Made by a program: the position numbers and the translations under genes | DNA from: Corynebacterium kroppenstedtii | GTDB taxonomy: Bacteria; Actinomycetota; Actinomycetes; Mycobacteriales; Mycobacteriaceae | NCBI RefSeq assembly: GCF_003243515.1 | Contig: NZ_QFRA01000018.1 | Coordinates: forward strand, 1-38,252 | Direction: 5' to 3' | Length of the DNA stretch: 38,252 nt | In this document: piece after piece, positions 25,404-33,455 of the stretch | Numbering within the stretch: position 1 is the first letter of the stretch | Layout: every line of letters begins with the position of its first letter | Notes under the pieces: model-generated | What the model was told of the DNA's origin: nothing | The model's input: only the letters and a program-made list of their open reading frames with translations | Databases searched by the model: none

Positions 25404-26078
25404 ATGAAGGATCTCGTCGATACCACCGAGATGTATCTCCGGACTATTTACGAGTTGGATGAAGAAGGTATCACTCCCCTGCGCGCGCGCATCGCGGAGC
25501 GCTTGGAACAATCAGGCCCCACGGTCAGCCAAACGGTAGCTCGCATGGAACGTGATGGACTCCTCCGCGTCGCGGAAGACCGCCACCTTGAACTTACCGA
25601 CGCAGGCCGCCAGGTTGCGATCGCGGTTATGCGTAAACACCGCTTAGCAGAGTGTTTACTGTCTACTACCCTCAAGCTTCCCAAAGAGAAAGTGCACGAA
25701 GAAGCCTGTCGTTGGGAACACGTCATGAGTGACGACGTTGAGCGCCGTCTTTACGATGTCCTTGATGCTCCGACTCACAGCCCCTTCGGAACGCCGATTC
25801 CGGGACTTCCGCAGCTCGGGGTCAATGGCAGTGAACCGCAGATGGAGGGCAAACGACTCACGGATCTTGCTCGCAATGAACTCGTCACCGCGAAGATCCT
25901 CATGTTTAACGAAGTACTCCAGACCGATTCCGCTGTGATGGCAAACCTACGGAACGCCGGAATTGTTCCTGGCAAGAAGATTCACGCGGTCGTCAATGAC
26001 CGCAATGCCACGGTCTCGGTTGGTGATGAAACAGTGGCCATTCCTGTCAGATTGGCCCACGCTATCGTCGTCGAGTAA
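25404..26078 (+). CDS. dtxR: Iron-dependent transcriptional regulator DtxR
   Basis: A 224-residue metalloregulator that represses iron-uptake genes when loaded with Fe2+. The helix-turn-helix is in residues 25-50 (ARIAERLEQSGPTVSQTVAR). All metal ligands known in the diphtheria protein fall at identical numbers: Met10, His79, Glu83, His98, Cys102, Glu105, His106, Glu170 and Gln173. The C-terminal SH3-like domain is present (MANLRNAGIVPGKKIHAVV, then VGDETVAIPVRLAHAI). This exact register supports the ATG at 25404 rather than the codon at 25386; GAAAGG lies 8 nt upstream. The heme-uptake genes next to it are obvious candidate targets. Confidence 0.97.
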   Translation: MKDLVDTTEMYLRTIYELDEEGITPLRARIAERLEQSGPTVSQTVARMERDGLLRVAEDRHLELTDAGRQVAIAVMRKHRLAECLLSTTLKLPKEKVHEEACRWEHVMSDDVERRLYDVLDAPTHSPFGTPIPGLPQLGVNGSEPQMEGKRLTDLARNELVTAKILMFNEVLQTDSAVMANLRNAGIVPGKKIHAVVNDRNATVSVGDETVAIPVRLAHAIVVE

Positions 26079-26172
26079 AAAATCGAGTCCGGCATAGTCC
26101 GACCTAGTCCAGCCGAGCCGGACCTGGCCTGACCTGACTTAAGTGAGTGGAGCCTAGCAGAAGTAGAAACCG

Positions 26173-26208
26173 AGTAGGGTGGTGTGCCATCAAGCGCCCC
26201 ACCCTACT
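26173..26208. terminator. Bidirectional terminator, dtxR / lipoprotein
   Basis: A perfect 10-bp stem (AGTAGGGTGG / CCACCCTACT) with a 16-nt loop between convergent dtxR and the lipoprotein gene. Just before it (26085-26145) is a stretch of degenerate short repeats around AGTCCGACC and GACCTGG. Confidence 0.6.
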
Positions 26209-26238
26209 GTCGTATTTACGGGAAAACTCACATATCCA

Positions 26239-26838
26239 TCACTGGAAAGTGACCGGAATATCCGCAACATCGACGAACCCGTTGCTATGGTCGCCGAACA
26301 GCTTGATGACACACTCTTGGGTTTTACAGTCGATCTCGTCTCCACCAGTACTGACATTCTTCTGGTTGACGGTGATCTCTTCACTGAACGAGCCATCATC
26401 AGGAATGGCTCCGTCCTCATTTTCATTCGAGATCCACTTTTGTGCATTCGGATCCCCGTGAGCCCCCAGACAATCAGGAACATCTCCGGTTTGCTCTTTC
26501 GCACACAGGGCGAGGTAATATCCCATGTCCGGGTCAGCGTCCTTAACATCTACCGTGACTTGCTGCCCGTCCCGCAGATCCTTTGCTTGCGACACTTTCA
26601 TAACGACAATGTCATCGGTTCCGGTAACTTCCGTACTGGCACTGTCATCAGTGTCGCTAGCTTTGGCGGACTGACCACTCGACTTGGCGGCAAACGCTGC
26701 ACCGGATGACGAGTTATTCGAGTCGTTATCATTGGAGCACGCAGCCACTCCGAGTGCACACCCCAAAGTGATGACGAGTGCACCAGCCCGCATACCCATC
26801 GTTAGTGCCGGTCGAGTGGAATGAGTGTTGTGTTTCAT
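26239..26838 (-). CDS. Lipoprotein with a neocarzinostatin-like domain
   Basis: A 199-residue predicted lipoprotein. The signal peptide ends in lipobox LGVAAC (Cys at about residue 34), followed by an Asn/Ser/Asp-rich linker to about residue 72. The folded part starts with IVVMKVSQAKDLRDGQQVTV and ends IDCKTQECVIKLFGDH before a short NGFVDVADIPVTF-type strand. The strand order and the Cys-x4-Cys pair before the last strands match the neocarzinostatin-like immunoglobulin fold, and the same plan occurs four times in the surface protein at 30370-32811. Two more cysteines (LALC and DCLG) could form a second disulfide. It is divergent from hmuT, so a role in heme or iron capture is an inference from place and shared domain. 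Confidence 0.7.
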   Translation of the reverse strand: MKHNTHSTRPALTMGMRAGALVITLGCALGVAACSNDNDSNNSSSGAAFAAKSSGQSAKASDTDDSASTEVTGTDDIVVMKVSQAKDLRDGQQVTVDVKDADPDMGYYLALCAKEQTGDVPDCLGAHGDPNAQKWISNENEDGAIPDDGSFSEEITVNQKNVSTGGDEIDCKTQECVIKLFGDHSNGFVDVADIPVTFQ

Positions 26839-27100
26839 CGCGGAGGGCTCCCTCGTAGGGTTCGTAAAGTCGTACCGTGGTTAACCTTATACAAGAAAAG
26901 TATAATCGTCGGCTAAGACAAATAACTTGGCTACCATCTGTGCATCTTAACGCACACGTCAACACCCCCTCACTGCATAAGTGATGTGGCCTTTTCCGCT
27001 ACCCCACCTATAGGTAAGCTAAAGCCTCGACGTGGAGGCTCAGGCTTCCAGTTTTGTCTGTAGTTCGACTCTTCCACGATCGCTGTACTGATCGTTGCCC
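26839..27100. promoter_or_regulatory. Divergent control region, lipoprotein / hmuT
   Basis: About 260 bases between divergent genes. ATAGGTAAG at 27010-27018, followed by CTAA, resembles half of the DtxR consensus TTAGGTTAGGCTAACCTAA, with a central spacing one base short; ACCTATAGGT (27006-27015) is itself a perfect palindrome. TTATAC / GTATAA (26887-26905) is another dyad near the lipoprotein promoter. AGCCTC / GAGGCT (27023-27040) is a small hairpin. TGTACT (27084-27089) could be the hmuT -10. Confidence 0.4.
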
Positions 27101-28273
27101 GTGAAAGCTGTGACCTTGCATTACCCCTCAGGTTTCTTATCGGCCAGCCCTTGTAAAGCTGGCCGCCACCCCTTCAAACCCCTAACCATGCTCGTGGGCG
27201 CCATGCTCGTCATTGGTTTAACAACCACCGCGTGCGACGTCCCGTCACGCGACGGAGAATCGTCGTTCAGTCAGTCGGATAGTTCGGCTCACCCGGTCCA
27301 TGCGGAAGGACTCGTCAATGCGTCATTGAACACTGGTGATCCCCAAATCCTTGCCCAGATTAAGCCGAATCTTCCTGCGGAAACGACGTCGCAAGGCAAG
27401 AAAGTCACGGTGAAAAAAGCCGATCGCATTCTCGGCCTCGACCGATCCGGGGCTATGGCAGCATCTCTGTGGTCCATGGGCATGGGCGATAAACTCGTCG
27501 GAAGAGATATCTCCACTGATTTTCCGTCGGCTCAGACGCTGCCCTTAGTAACGCCGGGTGGGCACTCTATTAATGCGGAGGCCGTTCTTGATCTCAATCC
27601 CGACGTCATTTTCACCGACGGAACAATCGGGCCGCAATCCGTTTTCCGTCAATTGGAAAAGTCCGGGATCACAGTTGTGCGTACCGATCGAGACAGGAAC
27701 CTTGATAACGCGGACAACCTTATGAAGGAGATCGGGCGTGCCTTAGGCGACGAGGATGCTGGCAACCAAGCAGCGCAGAAGGTGCGGGAAGGTATTGAGT
27801 CTGCAAGCAAAGCTACCGAGGCAGAGTCTGATCATCGTCGCATGATTATGCTGTACCTACGTGGAACGAATGTGTCGATGATCGCCGGGCCAAAGTCTGG
27901 GGCACCTGACCTCATTAAATCTCTCGGTGGCGTCGATGCCGGTGAGGGGCTCGGGTTAGATAAGGCCTTTACTAACCTGACATCAGAAGCATTGGTCAAG
28001 GCTGCACCCGATACGATCATCGTGATGAAGGAAGGGCTTGAGTCCATTGGAGGCTTGGATGGCCTCCATAAACTCCCTGGTTTTGATCAGACTCCTGCCG
28101 GGGCCCGTAATAGCGTGCTGACTGTTCCCGACTCTCACCTGTTATCGTTCGGCCCTGACGCGGGCAATGTGATCACAGCAATGGCTCAGGCTTTGTATGG
28201 CGATTCGAAGTCGCCATCGTCAGCTGCGCCGTCCTCGAACGCTACGCCTGAGGCCTTGGAGCGTCAGTCATGA
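27101..28273 (+). CDS. hmuT: Heme ABC transporter substrate-binding lipoprotein HmuT
   Basis: A 390-residue heme-binding lipoprotein that hands heme to the HmuUV permease. The signal peptide ends in lipobox GLTTTAC (Cys near residue 45), followed by a Ser/Asp-rich linker and a class III periplasmic-binding fold. TPGGHSINAEAVLDLNPDVI carries a His (about 155) and MLYLRGTNVSMIAGPKSG a Tyr (about 252); they match in context and spacing the His136 and Tyr235 heme ligands of diphtheria HmuT. The start is uncertain: GTG 27101, TTG 27095 and GTG 27110 are possible, none with a ribosome site, and a TGTACT -10 close upstream suggests a very short leader. Its stop overlaps hmuU (ATGA). Confidence 0.9.
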   Translation: MKAVTLHYPSGFLSASPCKAGRHPFKPLTMLVGAMLVIGLTTTACDVPSRDGESSFSQSDSSAHPVHAEGLVNASLNTGDPQILAQIKPNLPAETTSQGKKVTVKKADRILGLDRSGAMAASLWSMGMGDKLVGRDISTDFPSAQTLPLVTPGGHSINAEAVLDLNPDVIFTDGTIGPQSVFRQLEKSGITVVRTDRDRNLDNADNLMKEIGRALGDEDAGNQAAQKVREGIESASKATEAESDHRRMIMLYLRGTNVSMIAGPKSGAPDLIKSLGGVDAGEGLGLDKAFTNLTSEALVKAAPDTIIVMKEGLESIGGLDGLHKLPGFDQTPAGARNSVLTVPDSHLLSFGPDAGNVITAMAQALYGDSKSPSSAAPSSNATPEALERQS

Positions 28274-29361
28274 TGAAACGCTCACGCACACAGTCGTTCC
28301 ATCAAACGCGAGTTGTAGCGACCGTCATCTTCTTCCCGACGATTATCGCTCTCCTCGCCATCAGCCTGGTGTGGTCAGCCACCGCCGGACAAGTGGAGAC
28401 AACCCCCACTCAAGTGCTGGGGTCATTGCTCCACTCCATGAGAATATCCTGGTTAGACGGCCCCGATCACGCTAATGCCGAAGCCGCCTTATGGTACGTC
28501 CGCTTCCCTCGAATCATCGTCGGAGCCATTGTGGGCGCAGGACTAGGAGTATCGGGCGTTCTTCTGCAAGGCGTGTTTTCTAATCCGCTGGCTGAGCCGG
28601 GCATCATCGGTGTGTCCTCCGGAGCAGCCGTCGGGGCCTCCACAGCCATCGCTTTGGGGGCATCGACAACCGCAGCTCACCAGGGGCTCGGTCCGTGGAT
28701 GGTCACGCTCGCGGCTTTCATTGCGGGCTTGTGTACTACCGCGTTTATATACTTCGCGTCCCGACGGAATGGCCGAAGCGAAGTTGTCACTCTCATTCTG
28801 ACGGGTGTCGCAACCAATGCCATGGCCGGCGGTATTATCGCGTTCCTTACCTTTATTGCGGATAATGCAGCTCGCGATCAGATCGTGTTTTGGCAAATGG
28901 GGTCTATTGCTGGCTCATCATGGACCGCAGCAGGAATCATCTGCATCGTCACTATTCCGGTCAGTCTTCTGGCCTGGACTTTGGCTAAACCGCTTGATCT
29001 GCTCTCCTTGGGCGAGAGTCAGGCTCACCACCTAGGTGTCAATGTTGAGCGTCTTCGCGCGTCGATCGTCGTTATTGTCTCCCTGCTCGTTGCGGTAGGT
29101 GTGGCCTTCACCGGCATCATTTCATTTGTGGGACTTGTTGTCCCCCACACTCTCCGGCTCATCGTCGGGCCCGGCCACCGCATTCTTATACCGGCCTCGG
29201 CATTGGGCGGTGCGCTAACACTAACCATTGCCGACGTCGTCGCCCGGACGGCTATTCGCGGCGCTGACCTCCCTCTCGGGATGCTGACAGCGCTTATTGG
29301 TGGCCCAGTGTTCTTCTACCTACTCCGACGTTCTCGTGGCCACTCTGGTGCATGGCGCTAG
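28270..29361 (+). CDS. hmuU: Heme ABC transporter permease HmuU (FecCD family)
   Basis: A 363-residue FecCD-type membrane permease with about ten hydrophobic segments. Family signatures are RFPRIIVGAIVGAGLGVSGV, FSNPLAEPGIIGVSSGAAVG, and AFTGIISFVGLVVPHTLRLI with GPGHRILIPASALGGALT after it. ATG 28270 overlaps the hmuT stop, and a second ATG follows at 28273, so translation is coupled. Residues 15-40 form the first helix. It is expected to work as a dimer with HmuV. Confidence 0.93.
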   Translation: MMKRSRTQSFHQTRVVATVIFFPTIIALLAISLVWSATAGQVETTPTQVLGSLLHSMRISWLDGPDHANAEAALWYVRFPRIIVGAIVGAGLGVSGVLLQGVFSNPLAEPGIIGVSSGAAVGASTAIALGASTTAAHQGLGPWMVTLAAFIAGLCTTAFIYFASRRNGRSEVVTLILTGVATNAMAGGIIAFLTFIADNAARDQIVFWQMGSIAGSSWTAAGIICIVTIPVSLLAWTLAKPLDLLSLGESQAHHLGVNVERLRASIVVIVSLLVAVGVAFTGIISFVGLVVPHTLRLIVGPGHRILIPASALGGALTLTIADVVARTAIRGADLPLGMLTALIGGPVFFYLLRRSRGHSGAWR

Positions 29362-29399
29362 CGTCCGCGACAAAGAACGATCCGTTAGGAAGGTTGTCC

Positions 29400-30182
29400 A
29401 TGCTATCTCTTGACTCAGTGTCCCTACGCCGAGGATCACGCGTCGTTCTTGATGCAGTTAATGTATCGATCAGCCAAGGAGAAGTTGTCGCCATCGTCGG
29501 GCCGAATGGTGCTGGTAAATCAACATTATTGGGCGTCGCTGCCGGCGATCTCACTCCTGATTCAGGAGCGGTCCGGATAGGAGACCACAACGTATCGACG
29601 ACATCTGCGCCTGATTTAGCCCGACTGAGGTCGGTATTGACGCAATCGAACACCGTCGGTTTTTCCTTTACCGCCGGCGAGACTATTGCGATGGGGCGCG
29701 CGCCCTGGGCCAAAACTGAGACTGCCGACGAGGCAGCTGAGGCGATGGATACCGCGATCGAAGAGACTGGCGTACGCGAGTTTCTTTCCCGCGAGTTTCT
29801 TTCCCGCGAGTTTCATCACCTCTCTGGTGGTGAGAAAGCTCGAGTCTCTCTTGCTCGAGTTCTTACTCAAAACACTCCGTTAATCCTCCTTGATGAACCA
29901 ACTGCTGCCCTCGATATTCGCCATCAAGAAGATGTCATGAAGATTTGCCGACACCGGGCTAAGAACGGTGCCGCAGTGGGGATCGTTCTCCACGATTTAT
30001 CTCTCGCCGCAGCGTGGAGTGATCGAATCATTGTGCTTGACCACGGCCGGGTTGCTGTGTCCGGAAAACCCGATGGAGTATTACAGCCCGAGTTGCTGAG
30101 CAAAATTTACGGCTGTCCGATGCAAGTTTTTCGCGGGCCGGACGACGCCCCCATCATTGTCCCGCTGAGAAAAACACAATAA
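29400..30182 (+). CDS. hmuV: Heme ABC transporter ATP-binding protein HmuV
   Basis: A 260-residue ATPase of the heme/siderophore importer family. Walker A is GPNGAGKST (about 34-42), the signature is LSGGEKARVSLARVL, Walker B is LILLDEPTAALD, and the switch His is in GIVLHDLSLAA. Just before the signature, at about residues 126-138, REFLS occurs twice in a row, then REF. The DNA shows an exact 15-bp tandem duplication at 29776-29805. ATG 29400 is preferred over ATG 29352 because AGGAAGG stands 6 nt upstream. It is the last gene of hmuTUV, 38 bp after hmuU. Confidence 0.93.
   Translation: MLSLDSVSLRRGSRVVLDAVNVSISQGEVVAIVGPNGAGKSTLLGVAAGDLTPDSGAVRIGDHNVSTTSAPDLARLRSVLTQSNTVGFSFTAGETIAMGRAPWAKTETADEAAEAMDTAIEETGVREFLSREFLSREFHHLSGGEKARVSLARVLTQNTPLILLDEPTAALDIRHQEDVMKICRHRAKNGAAVGIVLHDLSLAAAWSDRIIVLDHGRVAVSGKPDGVLQPELLSKIYGCPMQVFRGPDDAPIIVPLRKTQ
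29776..29814 (+). repeat. 15-bp in-frame tandem duplication in hmuV
   Basis: The 15-mer GCGAGTTTCTTTCCC stands at 29776-29790 and again at 29791-29805, followed by its first 9 bases (29806-29814). It adds five residues without breaking the frame. Confidence 0.95.
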
Positions 30183-30284
30183 GTTTCTCCCCCAACTATC
30201 GCGCACGGTCGGTGTTTGGCACGGCTCGTGATTGCTGGGAGCATCACTGTTGCGATGTGGCTGGCGCTGGCTGTTATAACTGAA

Positions 30285-30316
30285 CCCCACCTCACGGTAC
30301 AAACCATGAGATGGGG
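30285..30316. terminator. Hairpin after hmuV
   Basis: CCCCACCTCA and TGAGATGGGG pair with one mismatch around a 12-nt loop, about 100 bp after the hmuV stop. It is a probable transcription end for hmuTUV. Confidence 0.5.
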
Positions 30317-30337
30317 CTAAGACACAAGCTGCTGCTA

Positions 30338-30358
30338 TCCATGGGATGATCCCATGGA
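30338..30358. terminator. Perfect palindrome before the convergent surface-protein stop
   Basis: TCCATGGGAT and ATCCCATGGA flank a single G, a perfect inverted repeat that can fold with an 8-bp stem and a 5-nt loop. It ends 11 bp from the stop codon of the surface-protein gene. It could stop transcription from both sides or bind a dimeric regulator. Confidence 0.45.
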
Positions 30359-30369
30359 CGGCGGGTTAG

Positions 30370-32811
30370 CTATTCGTTGTCTGCACTGTCATCATTCGAT
30401 GAATGCGGCTGGTGGGCTGCGGCGTTCCTCCGCTTTTCGATGCAGAATAGTGCAGCAAACACGATGGCGAGTGTGCCAAGGATGCCGATGATAATTCCGT
30501 AAAGCCATCCGTGATCTGAACTGGTGTTCTCGGAGTCGATGGCCTGGTTACCGTCGGAATCTTTAGAACTCTGAGAGTTCTTGTTCTTCTTCTTGGCTTC
30601 GCGGGCTTTCTTCCGCCCTTCTTCTGCCTTCTTCTTTTCCTCAGCCTTCTTCTCGGCCGCCTTCACCGCGGACGCTTTTTCCTGCTGAGTACCGGTAACC
30701 GTAATGTCTGTCACCGTGTCTTGGCTGCGGTCCGTCGAACCGTGTGCTGCAAAGGTGAAGATAGCGCACTGGTTCTTAATACAATTACCGCCATCAAAGA
30801 TGGGCTCGATGTTCAGCGTGGTGCTGAACGATCCGTTTGACGAAATCTGTTGTGGCCGCACCCAGTTAGTCGCTCCGAAGACAGAGGCATCCGTGAACGA
30901 GAACTTCGACTTTTCGGCAACCCCAACATAAACGCCGTTTCCGCCAGTCTTGAAACCTTGACCGGTCACTGTGACAGGAGTTTTTCCGGTCGGCGAAATA
31001 GTGGTTCGTGATACCGAAACTCGCGCTCCACTGCGTGACTGACCGGACGTGCCACTTGCACCCGAAGCTTGGCTGACGCCATATCCGCCGCTCGAGCTAC
31101 CTGAACCCGAGCCGCCACTCCGGCTAACACCCGAGGCAACCGACCGTGCTGCTTGCTGTGCGCTTGATGCAGCAACTCCACCAGCAAAGCTGACCGGTGT
31201 AGCCGTATCTTGGCTACGGTCGCTCGACCCATGTGCGGCGAAGGTGTACACCGCGCACGCGTTGGTCAGGCAATTCGCGCTTCCGAATGTGGCTGACACG
31301 GGAAGGTCAACAGAGAATGATCCATCAGAATTGAGGTTGCCTTTTTGGTTGGAGACCCAGACCGTCCCGGGGCCAAAGACATCAGCATTGGTCGTACTGA
31401 ATTGATTCTGCTGAGCAATCCCGACGTAGACACCATTGCCGCTGGTCTTGAACCCTTGACCACTAACCCGGATCGTGTCTCCACTCGGGTTAAGGTTCTG
31501 AGTCTTCGACAAGGTGACTGCCGCGCCACTCGAGGAATGTGCCCCGGTAGGTGCCGGTGCCGGTTGAGCAGGCGCTCCTCCCTGAGGAGCAGCAGAACCC
31601 GAGTTTCCGTTGTTAGACTGTCCTTTCCCACCTGGGTTCACTGCGGGAGCGGCCTGACCGTTGTCATTTCCGCCCGATGCTGCCCCGTCGCCGGAGGTAG
31701 CAGGGGGCGTCACAGCTCCGTCTTCCTTCTTTGCTACCCCACCTTTGAAGGAGACAGGCGTTGCTGTGTCCTGGCTCCTATCCGAAGATCCATGTGCAGC
31801 AAGTGTAAAGATCGAGCAGTGGTTGTCTTTACAGTTCGCGTTACCGAAGGTCGAGCTGACGGGCAAATCGATGGAGAACGAACCATCGTCGTTCAGATTC
31901 CCCTTGCTCTTCGAGACCCACTTCGTATCGGGGCCAAAGGCGTCAGGATTAGTGGTGCTGAACTGGTCATCCTGGGCGATGCCTACATAAATGCCAGGCC
32001 CATCCGTTTTAAACCCTTTACCTTCAACTCGAACAGTATCTCCGCTCGGATTGAGATCAGTGGTTTTATTTACTGAGACAGTTGCTCCACTGCTTGATGT
32101 GCTGCCCAGGGAGCCGGAGTTTGGCTGGGAATTGCCGCCATCATTCTGGCCAGAGTGTTTGTTGTCGCTGCCACCATTGCCGTAGTGACCGCCCTCGGTG
32201 TCAACAGTGACTGGGCTTCCGTTACGGAAGCTAATGGGTGTCCACGCATCCTGGGAGCGGTCGAAAAGCTTCGGGAATGCGGTGAATGACGCGACATAGC
32301 ACTGGGTGGTGGTGCAGTCGACGTCCCTAAACTTGGTATCGACGGTCAAGTCGGTCGTGAAATTACCCTGGTCATCGGCTTTTACTTTGACCGCTTTGCC
32401 ATAAGTCTTTGGATATCCGGACGCGGGCTTTTCAATTGTCTGAGTGACGTAGATAGATTCGCCAGGCTTGTAACCCTTACCCGTCGCTTTGAGGGTATCG
32501 CCACCACTGATGTCTTTATCTTTATCGAGAGTCAGTGTCGGTGATTGGGCTTGCTCATCTCCCCCACCACTATTGAGGAATCGGCCAAGATCAGGCGATC
32601 CCGGGAATCCCAAGTCATTGATCGCGTCACTCAACGAAGACAAATCAACTGCCGACGCAGCAGGGGCAGCAGCTGAACCCATCCCAATGAGAGACACCGT
32701 TGACAAGGAGGCAACGAGAGCACGAGCCGCGGTACGACCATGCTTTTTCTTACTCGTGTTGCGTGAGCCACTGGGTGCGTGGGTCTCGGAGTGGTCTCCG
32801 GTGGGAAGCAT
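30370..32811 (-). CDS. Surface protein with four neocarzinostatin-like repeats and C-terminal membrane anchor
   Basis: An 813-residue cell-envelope protein. A long signal peptide (hydrophobic core VASLSTVSLIGMG, ending near AASAVD) is followed by four repeats at about residues 90-195, 243-355, 431-542 and 595-705. Repeats 2-4 share NPSGDT-like starts, GxYVGIA, and a cysteine pair before FAAHGSSDRSQDTATPVSF; repeat 1 is divergent (DCTTTQCYVASF). The pattern resembles neocarzinostatin-fold immunoglobulin-like domains. Ser/Gly/Pro-rich linkers join them. Then come a Lys/Glu/Ala-rich helix (about 711-745), one transmembrane helix (769-790) and a cytoplasmic tail. No LPXTG motif is seen. GGAG stands 5 nt before ATG 32811; GTG 32865 is the alternative. 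Its place at the end of hmuTUV suggests heme capture. Confidence 0.78.
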   Translation of the reverse strand: MLPTGDHSETHAPSGSRNTSKKKHGRTAARALVASLSTVSLIGMGSAAAPAASAVDLSSLSDAINDLGFPGSPDLGRFLNSGGGDEQAQSPTLTLDKDKDISGGDTLKATGKGYKPGESIYVTQTIEKPASGYPKTYGKAVKVKADDQGNFTTDLTVDTKFRDVDCTTTQCYVASFTAFPKLFDRSQDAWTPISFRNGSPVTVDTEGGHYGNGGSDNKHSGQNDGGNSQPNSGSLGSTSSSGATVSVNKTTDLNPSGDTVRVEGKGFKTDGPGIYVGIAQDDQFSTTNPDAFGPDTKWVSKSKGNLNDDGSFSIDLPVSSTFGNANCKDNHCSIFTLAAHGSSDRSQDTATPVSFKGGVAKKEDGAVTPPATSGDGAASGGNDNGQAAPAVNPGGKGQSNNGNSGSAAPQGGAPAQPAPAPTGAHSSSGAAVTLSKTQNLNPSGDTIRVSGQGFKTSGNGVYVGIAQQNQFSTTNADVFGPGTVWVSNQKGNLNSDGSFSVDLPVSATFGSANCLTNACAVYTFAAHGSSDRSQDTATPVSFAGGVAASSAQQAARSVASGVSRSGGSGSGSSSGGYGVSQASGASGTSGQSRSGARVSVSRTTISPTGKTPVTVTGQGFKTGGNGVYVGVAEKSKFSFTDASVFGATNWVRPQQISSNGSFSTTLNIEPIFDGGNCIKNQCAIFTFAAHGSTDRSQDTVTDITVTGTQQEKASAVKAAEKKAEEKKKAEEGRKKAREAKKKNKNSQSSKDSDGNQAIDSENTSSDHGWLYGIIIGILGTLAIVFAALFCIEKRRNAAAHQPHSSNDDSADNE

Positions 32812-33455
32812 GAACTCTCCAGTTAATCGAGGGGGCATTTCGAACTCGCCCGGCGCTGCGATCACAACGATGCCCCGTTAACCAATCCGGTGTAAGGGCG
32901 GGCGTCGTTAGGGAACGCTGGTGCATCAAGAGGTAGCGTTCCATGGCTATCACTTCCGATGCTCAGTCGTGCAAATGACAGCCAAGGTTACGCATCTATC
33001 CTGATGTGAAGGTAAAGCTTACTTGCGGTTAAGTCAATATTTTCTGCCCTGTGCCTCCCCATTATTTCGCACTCCTTCAGACGGAAATGAAAATGATCAC
33101 ATAACCACGCGATTAGTGGGGCACGTGTTAACAATGTGGCGTAAAAGGCCAGTTTTCGCGCCCTTTTCTCAGCCTTTTTAGGGGGTAAAGTGTTTAAAGA
33201 GTTGTCCTCCTCGTGTTGTGAGTAACATCAGCGACTTCTCAGTTTTGTCGGAAGCATGTGCCATTCATATGAGGGCTAGACTGAGGACCCACGCCACACG
33301 GCACCCGACGACGGCGACTGAACCTCACCCCGTTCCCCTTGCAGTGAATACACGGATGGGCCTAGCCGCTGGTACGTCGTGTGAAAACTGGGTGCTCCGT
33401 AGATACAAATCAACAGGCCGAGAGTAACCACCACATATGAAAGGTGAAAGACAAT
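32812..33455. promoter_or_regulatory. Divergent control region, surface protein / galE
   Basis: About 640 bases with no convincing gene. It holds the candidate DtxR operator at 33008-33026; a 7-bp inverted repeat with a T-run at 33143-33178 (AAAAGGC / GCCTTTT); and TAGACT near 33276, a possible -10 for galE with a leader of about 170 nt. The minus-strand frame from 33276 to 33920 is a shadow of galE. Confidence 0.45.
33008..33026. promoter_or_regulatory. Candidate DtxR operator
   Basis: The 19-mer GAAGGTAAAGCTTACTTGC matches about 11 of 19 positions of the DtxR consensus and has clear dyad symmetry around AAGCTT (AAGGTAA facing TTACTT). It lies about 200 bp before the surface-protein start. 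The match is moderate. Confidence 0.4.

Noticed and set aside
31345..32076. A 243-codon plus-strand frame opposite the surface-protein gene
   Set aside because: Arg/Ser/Cys-rich shadow of a gene with clear domains on the other strand.
26239..32811. Heme island as a mobile element
   Set aside because: No integrase, transposase, direct repeats or tRNA target were seen at the edges, so it is described as an island by position only.
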